From the NCBI GenBank assembly GCA_021432635.1, contig MU270018.1, forward strand, positions 689,579 through 753,578: a stretch of DNA of 64,000 nucleotides. The letters run 5' to 3'. Position numbers and translations under genes: made by a program. Position 1 is the first letter of the stretch. The number at the start of each line of letters is the position of its first letter. The notes under the pieces are model-generated. The model was given only the letters and a program-made list of their open reading frames with translations, did no database searches and was not told the DNA's origin. This document shows, piece after piece, positions 1-12,772 of this stretch. Source of the DNA: Thozetella sp. PMI_491. Taxonomy: Eukaryota > Ascomycota > Sordariomycetes > Chaetosphaeriales > Chaetosphaeriaceae.

Positions 1-2321
1 GGCTCGATGCTAGCGTAGGAGCCACTGGTTTTCGGAGTACTGCCCTCGGATTCGTGTCTCCTTCTCCCGAATACCCGCCGTCATAACCGGACATGGTGTG
101 GTGTGGGATTTCGACTCAACATGGCAAGGCCAGACACCCAGCCAATATCTGTGTGCTGGGCTCCAGTGTCAGATGTTCCCAAGCGAGCAGCTGGTTCATG
201 GGGATGAGCCCTGGGTGGTGCCCATGCAGATCTTGGGGTGCGGCGGTAGGACGGTATAAATTGCGAATATAAACTGCTGACCTCCTCCACCGCAACACCG
301 GCCGGTGGCTCCAAATGCGGGCAAGTCCCCAGGGAAACAAGGTCAGCAGCGACAGGAGGGTCGGTAGGATACGCGCGTAATCGCTGGAGGGGTATTTAGA
401 CGGGCTTGGCTCGCCTAGCTGCAGCAATGAAATACGCCGCGTCGTGATGTCCGGCCAGCGGGTGATTTGTCGACCAGGACGGATTAAGAAGAGGCTGCCC
501 CGGGGCAAGGCAGATAGGCAGATAGGCAAATGTTGGGATGAGAAATGTGAGAAAAGACCGCAGGGAGTGAGCCCGGACCGATCGACGGAGACTTCGGATG
601 AGGGAAGTTGCCACCACGTTTTGTTGGAGGGCGCTACTCCACCGCCTCCAAAGGAAAGAAGGCCGGGCGTTAGGACTACGTTCCAAGCTTCCTTGTTGAG
701 GTTTATTTCCCTGTCGGATATTAAGCCGGGGAAGGGCCCGTTGACTGCCGCATGTCCATTCACATCGGTCGGTACTTCTGTACCTTCCATAATTACATTA
801 CACCAGGACCGACTTTTACAGCACTTTGCCTCTCCCCTCCCCACCAGTACCACCCCTGAGAAATGTGATACAGAGACCCTTCAGGACCTTGCCCCTGCGA
901 ACTTGGTTCACTGCTCCAGCACACTGACCTTTCTTTTGTCGTCGGCGAGAATACCACCGCACGGTGCAGCTGAACGAGCGACTTCGTAAATTGCTTCCCG
1001 TCCAAGCTACGCGCGACCTGGGATGCTCGCTAACTTCTTGCATGGTATCTATCTGCACCTAGCCACTGTATTGCACACCTAAGGCCGAGCGGCAACAGAA
1101 GGGGTGGGCGGTCTGCCGAAATCTTACCCTCGCCGCCTGTGGGTTTACTAAGGCATTTGTCGGGGTGATGCTGGCGGCGTCTTTTTTTATTTTCTTTCTT
1201 TTGGGCAGGGTGTCTCGGATCTGCTCCGACCTGTTCGCTGTCGAATGGTAACATCCCACTTAGACCCCAGCCTACCCCTGTCGCGTCCCGCGTGGGAGAG
1301 GGGTTTAGCGAGTAAACCCTCGAATCACCGCCGCGAAAAAGGTGCTGCCTTCGGCCTCTGGAAAGCTCTGATGAAACAACTGATTGGCGCTGACCACCTA
1401 AACATCTCACCCCCTCCCAACAGTCGTGAAACCAGACCAGACGCCCCCACCCACCCATCACCCACCCATTCCCGTCCCCGGCCACCGACCCCGCGCCTTG
1501 GGCTTCGACTAATTACTGGTTTCCTGGATAGCACCCGTCGTTGTGAGCAAGAGCCGGCGACCCGCGCGACGCGTAGCTGTGCCGGTATCAATACTGAAAG
1601 CTGAGCACAGCCACGAGGTCAGCAATTCTCTTCCCACGCCGCCATCCTCCTCGGTCCCGAGTAGCACGAGATGCACTGTGATCCAACCAAACGCTGTAGA
1701 GAGATAAAGGAGCCTTCGATAGCGAGATGCCGTGCAGCATGGCATCCCTCCACGTGCGAGATCCAGTGTCGGCCGTATCATCCTTAGAATCTTGTTGTCA
1801 ACACGCTGCCTATTTTTGGGAAATTCAAAGAGCCACGGGATGGTACTGTACATTTAGGTCCCAGGGTACTTACTGTCGCTCCTTCATGATGTGCACTCAC
1901 TGTCATGGGAGTTGACACCGAGCACCCAAGCTTGCTAAGCTGGGAAGGCTGGCAATGGCAAGCTGCGTGTGGATGCCGACTCCGCACAGGGAGACATAGC
2001 CCCCTGAGCTCTTTGACTTAGGCTGAGGTGACAAGTGGGTATACTGCACCGTGCCGACAAGGTAAATATATGGGACCTACTCCGCATTACGGCTGTTGGG
2101 GGTGGCCCGGCTTCCGGCGGGCCACAGCTACGTGCCCCAGGTCGGGGTAGACGTCATGCACGGCGACCCTGAGCCGGCGAAGGTCAATCGCCATCACTCG
2201 TCCTAGCCGTGATAGACACTATCCGGATCGTGGAAGAGGAAAGCTAGCTCCGGGCGGGCGAGCAATACCGGGTAACAAAAACGACCAAATAAAAATAATA
2301 GCACCTCGCGTTTCGACCCCG
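1..2321. other. Intergenic, no supportable gene
   Basis: No open frame here has a recognisable domain, a convincing intron chain or the codon pattern of the neighbouring genes. The longest frames (about 116-853 minus and 444-989 plus) overlap each other on opposite strands and read as low-complexity chance translations. An AT-rich patch with AAATATATGG lies at about 2064-2073 and an A/T-rich stretch at 2287-2300. Both sit upstream of the glutathione transferase start and probably belong to its promoter and leader. Confidence 0.6.
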
Positions 2322-3487
2322 ATGGCAGCCCCCGCACCACCCGTGTCCGTCTCCGTAGTGAAGCAGTTCGGACTGGACATGGAGCACGACCCTTCCAAGT
2401 CGATTCACGCCGGGCCACAGGACAGCTGGCACGGCCGTGTCTCGCCGTCGGGACCCTTCCAGCCCGAGGCAGACCGGTACCACCTCTACATCGGCCTGTT
2501 CTGCCCCTTCGCCCACCGCGCCAACATCGTGCGGCACCTCAAAGGCCTTGTTCAAGCCATCCCCGTCTCGGTGGTGCGGCCCTACCCCAAGGGCGACGAC
2601 AAGGGCTGGCCTGGTTGGCGGTTCCCCACGGCAGCCGACGGCGACGAATACGAGGGCGCCACCTTCGACAACCTCTTCGGCAGCCGCTACCTGCACGAGG
2701 TCTACTTCAAGGCCGACCCGGACTACCTAGGGCGCTACAGCGTGCCAGCGTTGTGGGACACCAAGACCAGCACCATGGTGTGCAACGAGAGCGCCGAGTT
2801 GCTGCGGTGGATGCAGACCGAGTTCGACCCTATTCTGCCGGAGGGCAGCCGCGAGCGCGCGCTGACGCTCTATCCGGAGTCGCTGCGGCGGAAGATCGAC
2901 GCGATTGCCACTTGGATGCAGCGAGATCTCAACTTGGGCGTATACAAGGCAGGCTTCGCCACCTCGCAGGAAGGCTATGACGCCAACGTCCCGGCTGTGT
3001 TTGCCGCCCTGAACCGGCTCGAGGAGCTCTTGCATGAGAGCGGCGGCCCGTACATTCTGGGAGGCGAACTGACCGAGGTCGACGTGCTTGCCTATCCGAC
3101 CATTGTGCGGTTCGATGTGATCTACGTCCAGCACTTCAAGTGCAACCTGGGCACTATCCGACACGACTACCCTCACCTGAACGAGTGGCTGAAGAACCTG
3201 TATTGGAATGTGTACGGCTTCAAAGAGACGACGGAGTTTAGGCATATTAAGGAGAATGTAGGTCCTTTTGCCCCTCTCCCTACCGCTCCACCACGGAGTA
3301 GATGGGCTAACTAGGCACGTATATCCAGTACACCAAAAGCCACCATGGTATCAATCCTCATGGCATCACGCCCATGGGCCCATATCCAGACGTCGAGGAG
3401 GGGGTGGATCTACGCTTCAAGGAGCTCCGGGTTGGCAGTGTGAAACATCCTGCTGTACTAGAGCATCAGAAAATCCTGACGAGCTGA
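2322..3487 (+). CDS. Xi-class (ECM4/GTO-type) glutathione S-transferase / glutathionyl-hydroquinone reductase
   Basis: Two exons, 2322-3257 and 3329-3487, joined across a 71-bp GT-AG intron, give 364 residues. Without splicing the frame would end early at 3314; the spliced end restores the family C-terminus (HIKENYTKSHHGINPHGITP, then a short PMGPYPDVEEG-type end). The N-terminal thioredoxin-like half carries the CPFAHR motif with the catalytic cysteine at about residue 61, followed by a helical C-terminal domain. Known family role: cysteine-dependent cytosolic enzymes that reduce glutathionyl-hydroquinones or act as omega-like thiol transferases (yeast Ecm4/Gto2 group). The physiological substrate is not deducible. 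The start is the first ATG after an A-rich leader. The gene converges on the MSB1-like gene. Confidence 0.92.
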
Positions 3488-4536
3488 TCGCTCCTCATCC
3501 GCGCCTCCTACGCATCAGTGCATGTACTGCGATCGAGTGCTGTGCTCTCGGGGGTATTTTCCAAGAGGCCACAGATAATGCTAGTTAGGCATACTTGCTC
3601 GATGTCAAGGCAAACACGCCAACCAAAGGGAACGTGATAGAGGGGTTATTTTATCATCACGGCGAGAGCGAATATCTTCCTGTTCTCCTAAGAAAAGAAA
3701 CAGCGATGCCTACATTTGTCTCTCGCTTCAAGAAACAAGCTAGGCTGCGCAGGCCCGAGCCTCTATGCTCTTGGTAACAAGTCCCTTCCACGCTAAGGAC
3801 GATCCGATCAACCAAATACCTCATCTGCTCCCCCCATTGCCTCCCAATGCCTTCAGCCCTCCCGCCCCCAACTCGTTAGCATAGATAGTCCTTCCTCCCT
3901 AAGCAAAGGACCTTGTTGTTGGCCACGACTGACACATCAGCGCCTTATTCTGACACTCCTTCTCGCGGACCCCCTCCTATCATCCCACCCATCGTCATTG
4001 CACGACTAGACAGCGCATGCCGTCTGTATGGAGTATTTGGAAGAGTGGGTTGCTTCCACAAGTCGAAGCCAATGGCACTGAATCGGCATGTGAAGTCTTG
4101 AAAAATATTACATCGAATTGCCTGATGTTATGCATGTCTCAGCTCTTCACCCTGCTTTGCCATCTTTCCTGCTCCAACATCCGGCATAGCATATTTTTTT
4201 CTAATGGTATCATCAACCCAACAGCTCGTGGGGAATAGAATAATAACCGGAAGGAAAGCCAAGCATAGCAGTCTCGCTAAATGCTAACTGAGTCGAGTTG
4301 GTCGCATGAAATGACGGTTCTTATAATTACTAGGGCCAACTCGAGCTCCTCGCTCATGGAGACGTGAGGTGGCCAGTGGAAGAAGACAAGAAAACAGCAA
4401 GGTATCTCCAAAAGAAAAAAAAGAAAAAGAAAGTCAAGCTCCAAGGCTGCAATCTCGAGGTATCATTTGGGTATCAGGCGGATGCCAGCGCCGTGTGCAA
4501 CTCATTTGCGGCAGGTACATATCTGCTGAATGGGAA
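3488..4536. other. Intergenic between convergent genes
   Basis: This region holds the 3' ends of the glutathione transferase and MSB1-like genes. It is relatively AT-rich, with a purine tract near 4410-4430. No gene, RNA or repeat is recognisable. Confidence 0.6.
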
Positions 4537-7500
4537 CTAGCGACGGAAAGGAGGAGTCCGGCTACCAGGACTGGTGGTGTCCATGTTGTTCGTAAGCTCG
4601 GCAACTCTAGCCTTGATGCGGGCCACGCGGGATTCGATAGCTAGAGGGATTGTTAGTATCGTACTACGCAGCACTCATTCTTGTGTGGGAGGTAGGGGAG
4701 GGTGTGAGTTGCGGGACTGCTTACTCTCTTCACCACTGGTGTCTTCATCGCCGTCCGTGGTTCTGCTGAAGCCTCCCCGGCTCTGGTCCTCGGTTTGGCG
4801 TGCGGCAACCCGGTCAGCGGCATTCTTGCGGATCTGAGCCCAGCGATCCTGCGGGACCGCGGTGGGTGTTGTCTCGCCATCCTCGGGCTTGGGGGACGGG
4901 AGAGGGGAGTGAGACGGATGCCTGGCGATCGGCGGTGGCACGGCATCGTCGTCATCATCTTCATCAGGGGCGAAGGCCGGTTGGTCTAGCAGGGGGCCTT
5001 GATCGAAGCGCGAGAACGCGTCCTTGGCTTCGAGAGCATCAGCCGTGTTGATGCGGGAATCCGACTCGTCTACGGACGGCTCGTAGGCGGGCTCGGGTAC
5101 AGCAACTGGCTCCGCCGGGACAGGATCGGCAGGCTCCTCCGGGGGAGTCAGGGGCCTTTCTGGCTCGACCGGGTATGACGGCTCGGGCGCCATCGGCGGC
5201 TCAGGGGTAGGTGCCGGCTTGTTGATACCCATGGCATTCAGCTGGCTAGCCACGTTATCGGGAAGCTTCGACTGCCGGTTCTTATTGCGACCAAACAGCT
5301 TCCTGAACCCTCCACCGCTCTTCTCCTTCTCCTTCTCCTTGTGGAGCTTCTTCTGCTGCTTCTTGCTCTCGGGGCTCAACTCTGGTTCGGGGGAGAGCAT
5401 GGTCTCGCGTGCGGCCTCGAGACTTGCATCCTTCGGTGGGGGCATGGGGGAGCTTCGGCCCGGAGCGTCCGTGTGTCGGTCGATGGGGTGAAGATCTCCA
5501 GGCGCCTCGATCGCCTTTTCGCTCAGCCTAGGCTCGGGCTCGGGCTCAGGCTCTGGCTCGAACTCGGGCTCCTCTTGAACCGGCGGGACCGGAGAAGGGG
5601 GTGAGGCCGAGATGGGAGAGTAGATCTTTTCCGGTACCTCGGGACGCTCGTCATAGTCGTGGTCGTATCCGTTGGTACCCTTGCTCTGCATTGTCGTAGA
5701 GGCAAGGCCACGTCCCGCGTTGGCATTTGCCAAATAAGCCTCACGAATGGCCTCCTTATCATACTTGTTCGCCCACTTGACAGCAGGTGACGCTTCGCTT
5801 AGGATCGCGGGCTGCAGCGTGAAGACGCTATTCGTCTTCTCGGCAATCAATTCGGCGTCAGTCCTCCCGCGTCGTCCTGGAGATTGCTGTTGCCTTTGTT
5901 GCAGCGCGAATTGCCTCTCCTGCAGCTGTCGGGCCTGCAGCTGTTGGGCGGCAGCCTGTATCTTGGCTTGCTGATCGGGGCCAATGCTCGTCTTGCTCAG
6001 GCCCATGGTGCTACTTGGCTTAAGATGGTTGTCGCCCCTATCCAGCGCATGCTTGCCGGTTGATTTGCGCCGCGAAACTCCCGTCTTGTTGCGTCGTGTC
6101 CAACTGAAGAAGCTCTTCTTCTCGGCAATGTACGCGCCGGCCTCTGGCTCCGGAGCGGCTCCCTTAACCATCTCCTCCATCACGAGCCAGCGGCCAGTCC
6201 GAATCACCGTCTCGATGACCGCGCAACGCCCGAAGGCCGATTTTCGCTCCGGAGTCTCCTCAGGGGCCAGGCTCGCCATCCATACCCACCAGAAGGCATC
6301 GTCTAGTTCGAATCGCGTAATGCTGGCCAACTCTCCGGGTTCGAGGTGGGTATCGCTCTCCAGCCTGGGCCGGTGCGACTGCGAGCTTCGCTGCCGGATC
6401 TGGGTATCGAGCGGCGGGAGGACCTTGTCAGGGGGCAAAAGGAGGCTAGGGCTGTTGGGCGAGTCATCGACAAAGCCAGACGAAAGGAAGTCAGCCCACG
6501 AGGGCGTGGTGGGCCGCCCCAAGTTGTGGCCAGAAGACGGCGTCGTCCGCAGACCGGGTCTCTTAGCCGAATTCTTGCCGTCGTCGTCTTCATCCTCTTC
6601 CTCCAAGGCGCTCGAAAAACCAATGTCCTCGAACCTTGACCACGAGGCGTCGCGCAAGCTCGTCGAGTGCTTGGAGCTGGAGACAGCCTGCGACTGGTTG
6701 GCGGCAGAAATCGCCCTAAGAACTCTACGGCACTCCTCAGTGAGGGCCTGGATGGGGTCTTCATACTCAGACCACTCTCTTAGCGCTCGGTCCTCGTCCC
6801 GGTACTGGAAGTGGTTCGCTCGGCGCAAAAGGGCGAACGGCGTTGGCGAAACCGTGTCGACAATCATGATCACCTTGTTTGTCGTGGATTGCATGAGGGA
6901 CGGCCGTTGCGGGGGATACTCGGTCTCCTGGAGTAACTTTTGCAGCGACATCGGCAGCATCGAGATGCCACCGCGCGTAGGCTGAGGGGCCAGTGACCTG
7001 AGGTAAGCGAAAAACAGGTGGCTAGTGGCATCGGCCGCTCTTCTTGCTGTTAGCAAACTAGCTCCCCGGCTCGGAATTGTGCAACATGTGGGGGATCCTT
7101 ACTTCAGCCAGCCCTTGTAGCCGCCCTCAAAGCCGCTTCCTGTCTCCTTATGCTCGAAAGCCCACCAGGAGGCCATGCGCGAAAGCTTGCGGCCGCCGAA
7201 GCCATTCGTCTTGCCATGCGCCGCAATGGCCGAGAGGAGGTCGAAGAAGTCAGTGATGATGGCAGACTTCGCCTCGCTGTCCACACTGAGGGGGATAAAC
7301 GTGTTGAACGAGTCGGATGCCATATTGGAATCTGAGGCTGTGTCAGCGGGAGCTCGGTTGGTCTGGCTAGGGCTCACATAGGGGTGAGGTGCGTCGCATA
7401 TACCTTGCTCTCCAACCTTGAATAGTTCATATGAGTCCCAACCCACCACACCGCCCTGCATTCTGCTCCAGCACCACTTAATGACCCCGGAGATGACCTG

Positions 7501-8001
7501 TAGCAAGGATTAGTATCGACGAGACAGGAAAGGAGCTTGGCGTGCCTACCATCGGCTCGGTCATACGCAGCTCCTGCACCAGGTGCTCGCCCCGCATCGG
7601 CTGGTTGCCATCGAAAAAGTGGCGGACGAACGTACGAACGGCACTAGGGTCCGAAGTGGGACGGAACGGAAGGAGGAGAAAGGGGTGGTCGAGTGCTAAG
7701 GCGACGAATTAGCGCATGAGGTCACACTAGATCGAGGGCCGTGAAGATGGTGGTCCTTCCGGCGGATGGAAGTCTGCAGGGGAAGCGAGATTGGTGTCAT
7801 ACCTCGCGCCTTGAGCTCCTCGGTGCAGCGCCGGACCAGCTCCTGTATCTCTTCCGGCTCCAAGGTGGTCCGGGTCCACGCGTCCTCCCATCGCGGCTTG
7901 GGAGGGAGCTGGTTGGCGAGAGCGTCCAAGTGAGTCCCCTTCTTCGACTTGATCTTGTTGGGGCCATCCTTGCCCTTTAGGCGGGAAAAGAGGCTCGGCA
8001 T
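4537..8001 (-). CDS. MSB1-like polarity/morphogenesis protein (DUF1708, RhoGAP-like domain)
   Basis: Six exons read on the minus strand: 8001-7803, 7695-7550, 7497-7404, 7331-7103, 7039-4725 and 4640-4537, in frame for 1028 residues. The N-terminal third (about residues 1-400) is the conserved Msb1/Mug-type RhoGAP-like domain; landmarks include LANQLPPKPRWEDAW, LLLPFRPTSDP, KWCWSRMQGGVVGW and NGFGGRKLSRMASWWAFE. The rest is long and disordered, with a glutamine-rich stretch (QARQLQERQFALQQRQQQ), an EPEPEPEP acidic-proline run and lysine-rich segments. The last exon adds a short helical, coiled-coil-like end (RVARIKARVAELTNNM). In yeast Msb1 links Cdc42, Bem1 and Rho1 signalling at sites of polarised growth, and a hyphal-tip or septum role is the obvious inference. 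ATG 8001 is supported by the conserved MPSLFSRLKGKDG start. The CT-rich leader lies at higher coordinates. Confidence 0.92.
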
Positions 8002-11000
8002 CGTCGTTTCGCTGGAGAGCAGACGACGATCAATGGCGAAAGAAACGAGAAATCAAGACATTCGTCAAGCACGGGTGGGAAATAGAGGAGCGACGGAGCA
8101 AGATTCGTTCGTAGGCGAACTCTGTGGCGTGCGCAGGTCGAGAGCTCTGCGACAAAGTCAAAGTCGCGGGGGGGGAAAAAGTTGATATTTTGGGTGTCGC
8201 GAGGTGAAGAGGATCGGAAAGTGGCGCGCGGCAGCTACAATTCAGGCTATGGGCGACGGGGCGTGAATTAGAGTTCCTGGGCCACGCGCGTCTGGGGAAG
8301 GAGTGCCGTCGAGGGTATGGAATCGAAGTAAAACGCTCAAACAGACAACGACAGCAAAAGGTTGGAGCGGGGGGTAAGGGAGGGAGAAGTGTGACGGGTC
8401 GAGAAGTCCAAGGGGGACGAAGGGGGAGGAAGCTTTCAGGGGCTCGCGATCCTGGGCGGGAGAAGCAACCAAACGGTGCTTGTAATTAATGAAATTGATG
8501 CTGGAGAATACCGGGGACGCTGGCTGGGCCGGTGACAGGTAGCATTTGGGCGCGTCCGACGCGAAAAGGTACATGGAAGTCTGTGCAACAGGTGGTCCAA
8601 GGGGGGGCTAGCGGGTGTGTGCTGAGTGAATGTGGGCAGACAGGGATTCCTTCAGTCTACACAGCAGCAGCATTTACGGTTAAGCAGGAACGGGCGCAAG
8701 AGGGACCTGGCGAGGACGGCCCATAGGTATAGTGCGCACGGCTGCGAGTGCGATGAGGGTAGTGCCGCTCCGAAGTTTCTGATTGAGCGGCCGTTCTTTT
8801 TACAAGACCCCGCCGCATCGCAAGATAGGGAACACACCCAGCGGGAAAGAGGGAAAGAGGGAGAGAGAGAGAGAGAGAGAGAGCCCAAGGCTCTGTTGTA
8901 GCAGCTTGTTGGAGGGGACCGAACGGGGGTGGACGCGCTGGAGGGGACAAAAAAAGCAGGGAATGAGAAAGTACCAACCCCCAGGCCGCGGCAGTGGAGT
9001 ACCACACAGGAGGGGCTAGCGGCCCTCAGCTAGACGGTCGACTTTGGGCGCGAGTGGCGCTGGTTTGCTCCCAGGGATATTTGATAGGGCCTACGAGCCG
9101 TCTGTTTCAACCTGCGCGGATGGTTGAACACGACCGCCATGAGAGAACTGGTCGAAGTAGCTCGGCGCCTGCCGGCCACCGGCGCATACTTGGCCTACCG
9201 GGCAGCGTGTTTCAACTCGGAGGACAGGAAAGCCTCGACCGTGTTGTGCTCCGTACCGCCCGCTAACAGTCTTTCTGTGTGGCCCGGCGCCGCCCTGCGT
9301 GGCCCTTCAGATATCACGCCTCTGTTTCGTCCTGGTGCTCCACTGTGGGCTAGTGTTCCTGACGAGGAAAGGGAGGCGGCTTGCCGTCCGCCATCCCCAT
9401 CTCGTGAACCTACGGAGTACTTACCTGCCCACCGAGCCTTGCCATTACGCAACCTAGCACGCTCTTCTCGTTTCCCCTGGTTCGCGTATAGTGTGCGAAT
9501 TTGACCTCTGACCTGACTGGCCCGAGGCGCCTTATCTGCAAGGGTTCTGGAGGTGATGGTCCAGAAAAAACTGCCAGCATTTGCGGCCAGTTCAGCGGCC
9601 ATCGCGACGGCGGTCGGGCGCCGATGCCACTCGTCGGGAGGCCGGTCGTTGTGTTGTTTCTTTTTCTCGCCTTCGCTTGTTCTTCCTCGCCCGTTTTGAG
9701 GCTCCTCCCGGGTCCGCAGCTCTCCCCCAAAGGGCAAGGCGGTCGCCCTAAGCTAGCTGATCGTCCACCCTAATAGATATTTTGGGCCCCGCTGTGCTGT
9801 ATGAACCCGGATTGCCTCTGCAGTGCGCGAGTTAGACTTAGACGGGTCGTGTAGCCCCAATCGCCAACGTTGATTTAGACGTCCGGCGGCAGATTTGCAT
9901 GATCTTGGCGTGCAAACCATCTTTTCAGTCTCTCCTTCCTCGTTTTCGGGGCTTTTGGCCGTGACTGCCTCGTCTCGTCGCAAGCCCGCTATTTCGCGTG
10001 GCAGCAGCGTCCAGAAAGCGTCTTACATATTTCAACCCCCCTCAGACATCTTTGATGAAGAAAGTTTAACCCCACCTTGAGAAAGCCACTCAAGTAGTCT
10101 GCTGTGCTGGCCGTCATAATGTTCTACCCCCCTCCCTCCCCCCCCCCGGTCCTTAGCAGCGCCGCCCGACCAACCATCCCTCACGTCGCCGCCCAATGCT
10201 CACGCAGGATGCATGATTTGGTCAGTGCCAGCTCATCCTCGTCAAAACTCTCTCCAACCAGATCACCCACCAGAAATCACAGCAGATCCTGGCCTTCGGC
10301 CCACCGCCATTGGTGGACGAATCGTCACCACTTCCTGCTGTTCGCTCGCGCGAGGGGCCTTCGCACTGCACTGCTTCGCTGGCGTGGCGTTTGAGCTCCT
10401 CCGGGCAGGGCGGTACCATGGGACAGCGAGAGCGAGCTGCACGGTTTTACGCTCCCATTGCTCGAAGCGTTTCCGGGCTCATGTGATGCAAGTTTGCAGA
10501 TCTCTGATGCTCGCCATTGCTTCTTGGATAGATCGAACCGGGGGGTACGTCCCTTGGCTGAGGCATGCTGCTACGGACCGCCCTCTCACGACACACACAC
10601 TGCCTTGCCTCCCGAGCACGATCGGCCGCCACCAGTGTGACCGCCGTGGTTTGTGATACCACCGCGTGTGTGGATTAAAAAAAAATTGGCTGATAACGCA
10701 CAATCTACCGAGCCAAGGTGCCGCTCACTCCCTTGCTCACCCCCGGGTGTCCACCACCGGGACAGCCTACCGCTCGAGCCTCTCTTCTCTTATTCGATGC
10801 TGAGCTTTGGGCTCGCTCGGCTGGCACCAGCAACCGCATGAATGCCACTCTGGGACCCTTGGACCTGCATGCATGTCCTGCACGTCGCTGCTAGTGAGTG
10901 TTGGCTGATGCATGCTGGTCAGAGCTGCTGCTCTCTGCATGCAGCACGGCCATGTCCCGCAGCTCCAGCTTTGGTACAGTAGTTAGCTTCTATTATTCAC

Positions 11001-12772
11001 TCTGCGTCTCCAGCGCAATTGCCCGCCAGCCAAGCTTGGTCACAAAGATGCAGCAAATAGCCGGACTACGTAGAGCCTGGCGGTGAAATCCCGCTGCTAT
11101 GGTAAGCAGCCTCACACGCTTTCTGCCGTCCCGGCTGGCTCGGGACGTTCCCAGGGCCCGCTGCGGGCAGGCCAGCCGCGCGCCGACAGCGCTGTCTCCC
11201 GTCGGCTTGCAGCCTCTCGGCCGGCTGTTCTGGCTGGCAAGCAGCCACAGGACGGCATTGAAGCATGAGTGGGGCTCTTTGCAGCTTCCGCCGGTTGGAG
11301 TGACCTTTGCAACTATCCGCCGCCGCACTTTGGCCACCCATAAATCGCTTGATTTCAGATGTCTTCCTCGGCCTGGACGACCTAGGTTGGTTAAGCCTAG
11401 CGGTCGAGGGGATGTCTTGTACGACAGCAAACGGAGGTAGTTCAATGGGGCAGCAAGAGCGTGACAAATCTAGGGTTAAGGCTTACATTCCTAACCAAGG
11501 TATCCCCGGAAAGGCCTCTATGTACATAGGTCGACCTGATCGCTCCCTCCCGCTGTCTCGGTCTCTAAAGTACGATCAATGAGGCCAGCGCGGCGAGGCC
11601 CCGGAGATCTAGCTGCCGCTTTCATGCATAGTTGAGCCGGTGGAAACGTCAGCCTTACCTGGCCCCATAATCTAGGCTTCTCGTGTATCACTCGACTTCC
11701 TGAAACGGGAGCAATTGGGGCTGTTGCGTATATTCGAAAGCTTCCCCGCCCTTCGCCATGCCAGAGGTAGCGGGAAGCTGCCTACGACCCGAGGCAACAG
11801 GCGAACTGGCATGTTCAAGATGGCTCCGTAGACTGTAAACTCACTGGAGAGCGCATGCCCTCTAGGTATCTTCCCTCTGCTCCGTACTGTATGTACCATC
11901 AATCAGCACCTAAAATACAGCCAAGCCATGAAGTCCGAGGAAGGCAGCAGTGGGCAGAACAACATCATCATTTCATCGCATGTGCCCCTTTTCGGTCGCT
12001 ACTTCTCGTAAGGGGTAGCCAGTATCGATCAAAGCTGGATTCGCCAGGCTCTGGTCGAGCCTGGACCCTGGGGGTCTCAATCGTCCACCAGGATCTGCCG
12101 CCTTTTTGCCTCCTTCAACCGGGCATGGAGATGAGGTCGACCTAGTGGGAAAAGGTACCGCTCGTGGCCAAAGTTCCAAACCAGGCCACGGCGCCGAATG
12201 CCAGGTCGCAGCCCCAAACCACCACCTGATGGCTCAACAAATCGGGGAATTTGTTCGCGGCCGGTTTACTCGCACCACAAGCTTCGGACGTTGTTGAAAC
12301 ACCATGCCAGAGGATCGATGCCCTGGATAATCCCTACTGGGGCCTGCGGCACCTGCGATACTCCCAGCAACAGGACCTGAGCGCCATCCACGCAGTCTCC
12401 TGACCCCGGCCCTGTCGTCTGAAATCAAAATGTTTACCACCACTCCCTCCCGCGTGGCTGTCGAGCTCTAGTCCATATGGGGTGGAGTTTGCACAGACGC
12501 ATGCACCCCGATGGTATCCATGATTACACCGTATATTCGGTCATCTTTAGATGGTGACAAACTCATACACACTGGTCCATAACGCCCACCTACGCCAAAC
12601 AGCCCTAGTAGAATAGCACGATTCAGAGACCCGTCTGCCTTTTCCCTTTCCTCATGACAGATTCAGTTCCAGACCCCAGGAACGAGTAAACATTTCCCCA
12701 GCCATCGCCATGTAAATTCGCTTAGTGGCTAAGGAGAAACCCTTCGCCTCATAACGTCCTAAGGCCTGGCTC
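8002..12772. other. Long intergenic region
   Basis: About 4.8 kb without a gene I can support. It includes the upstream region of the MSB1-like gene, with a (GA)11 tract at 8861-8882 (CT on the coding strand), and a C-rich run near 10130-10149. The open frames (for example 9195-9737 minus and 10213-10656 plus) show no family resemblance and lack plausible introns. A TACGGAGTAC motif lies at 9411-9420. A non-coding transcript cannot be excluded. Confidence 0.55.
8861..8882. repeat. (GA)11 microsatellite
   Basis: A perfect GA dinucleotide run preceded by an imperfect purine stretch from about 8846. On the minus strand it is a CT tract about 0.86 kb upstream of the MSB1-like start codon, where it may lie in the promoter or a long leader. 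Confidence 0.9.

Noticed and set aside
116..853. 245-residue open frame, minus strand
   Set aside because: It overlaps another long frame on the opposite strand, has no family resemblance and shows biased composition.
9195..9737. 180-residue open frame, minus strand
   Set aside because: It is low complexity, has no recognisable domain and no supporting introns, and its ends do not look like gene ends.
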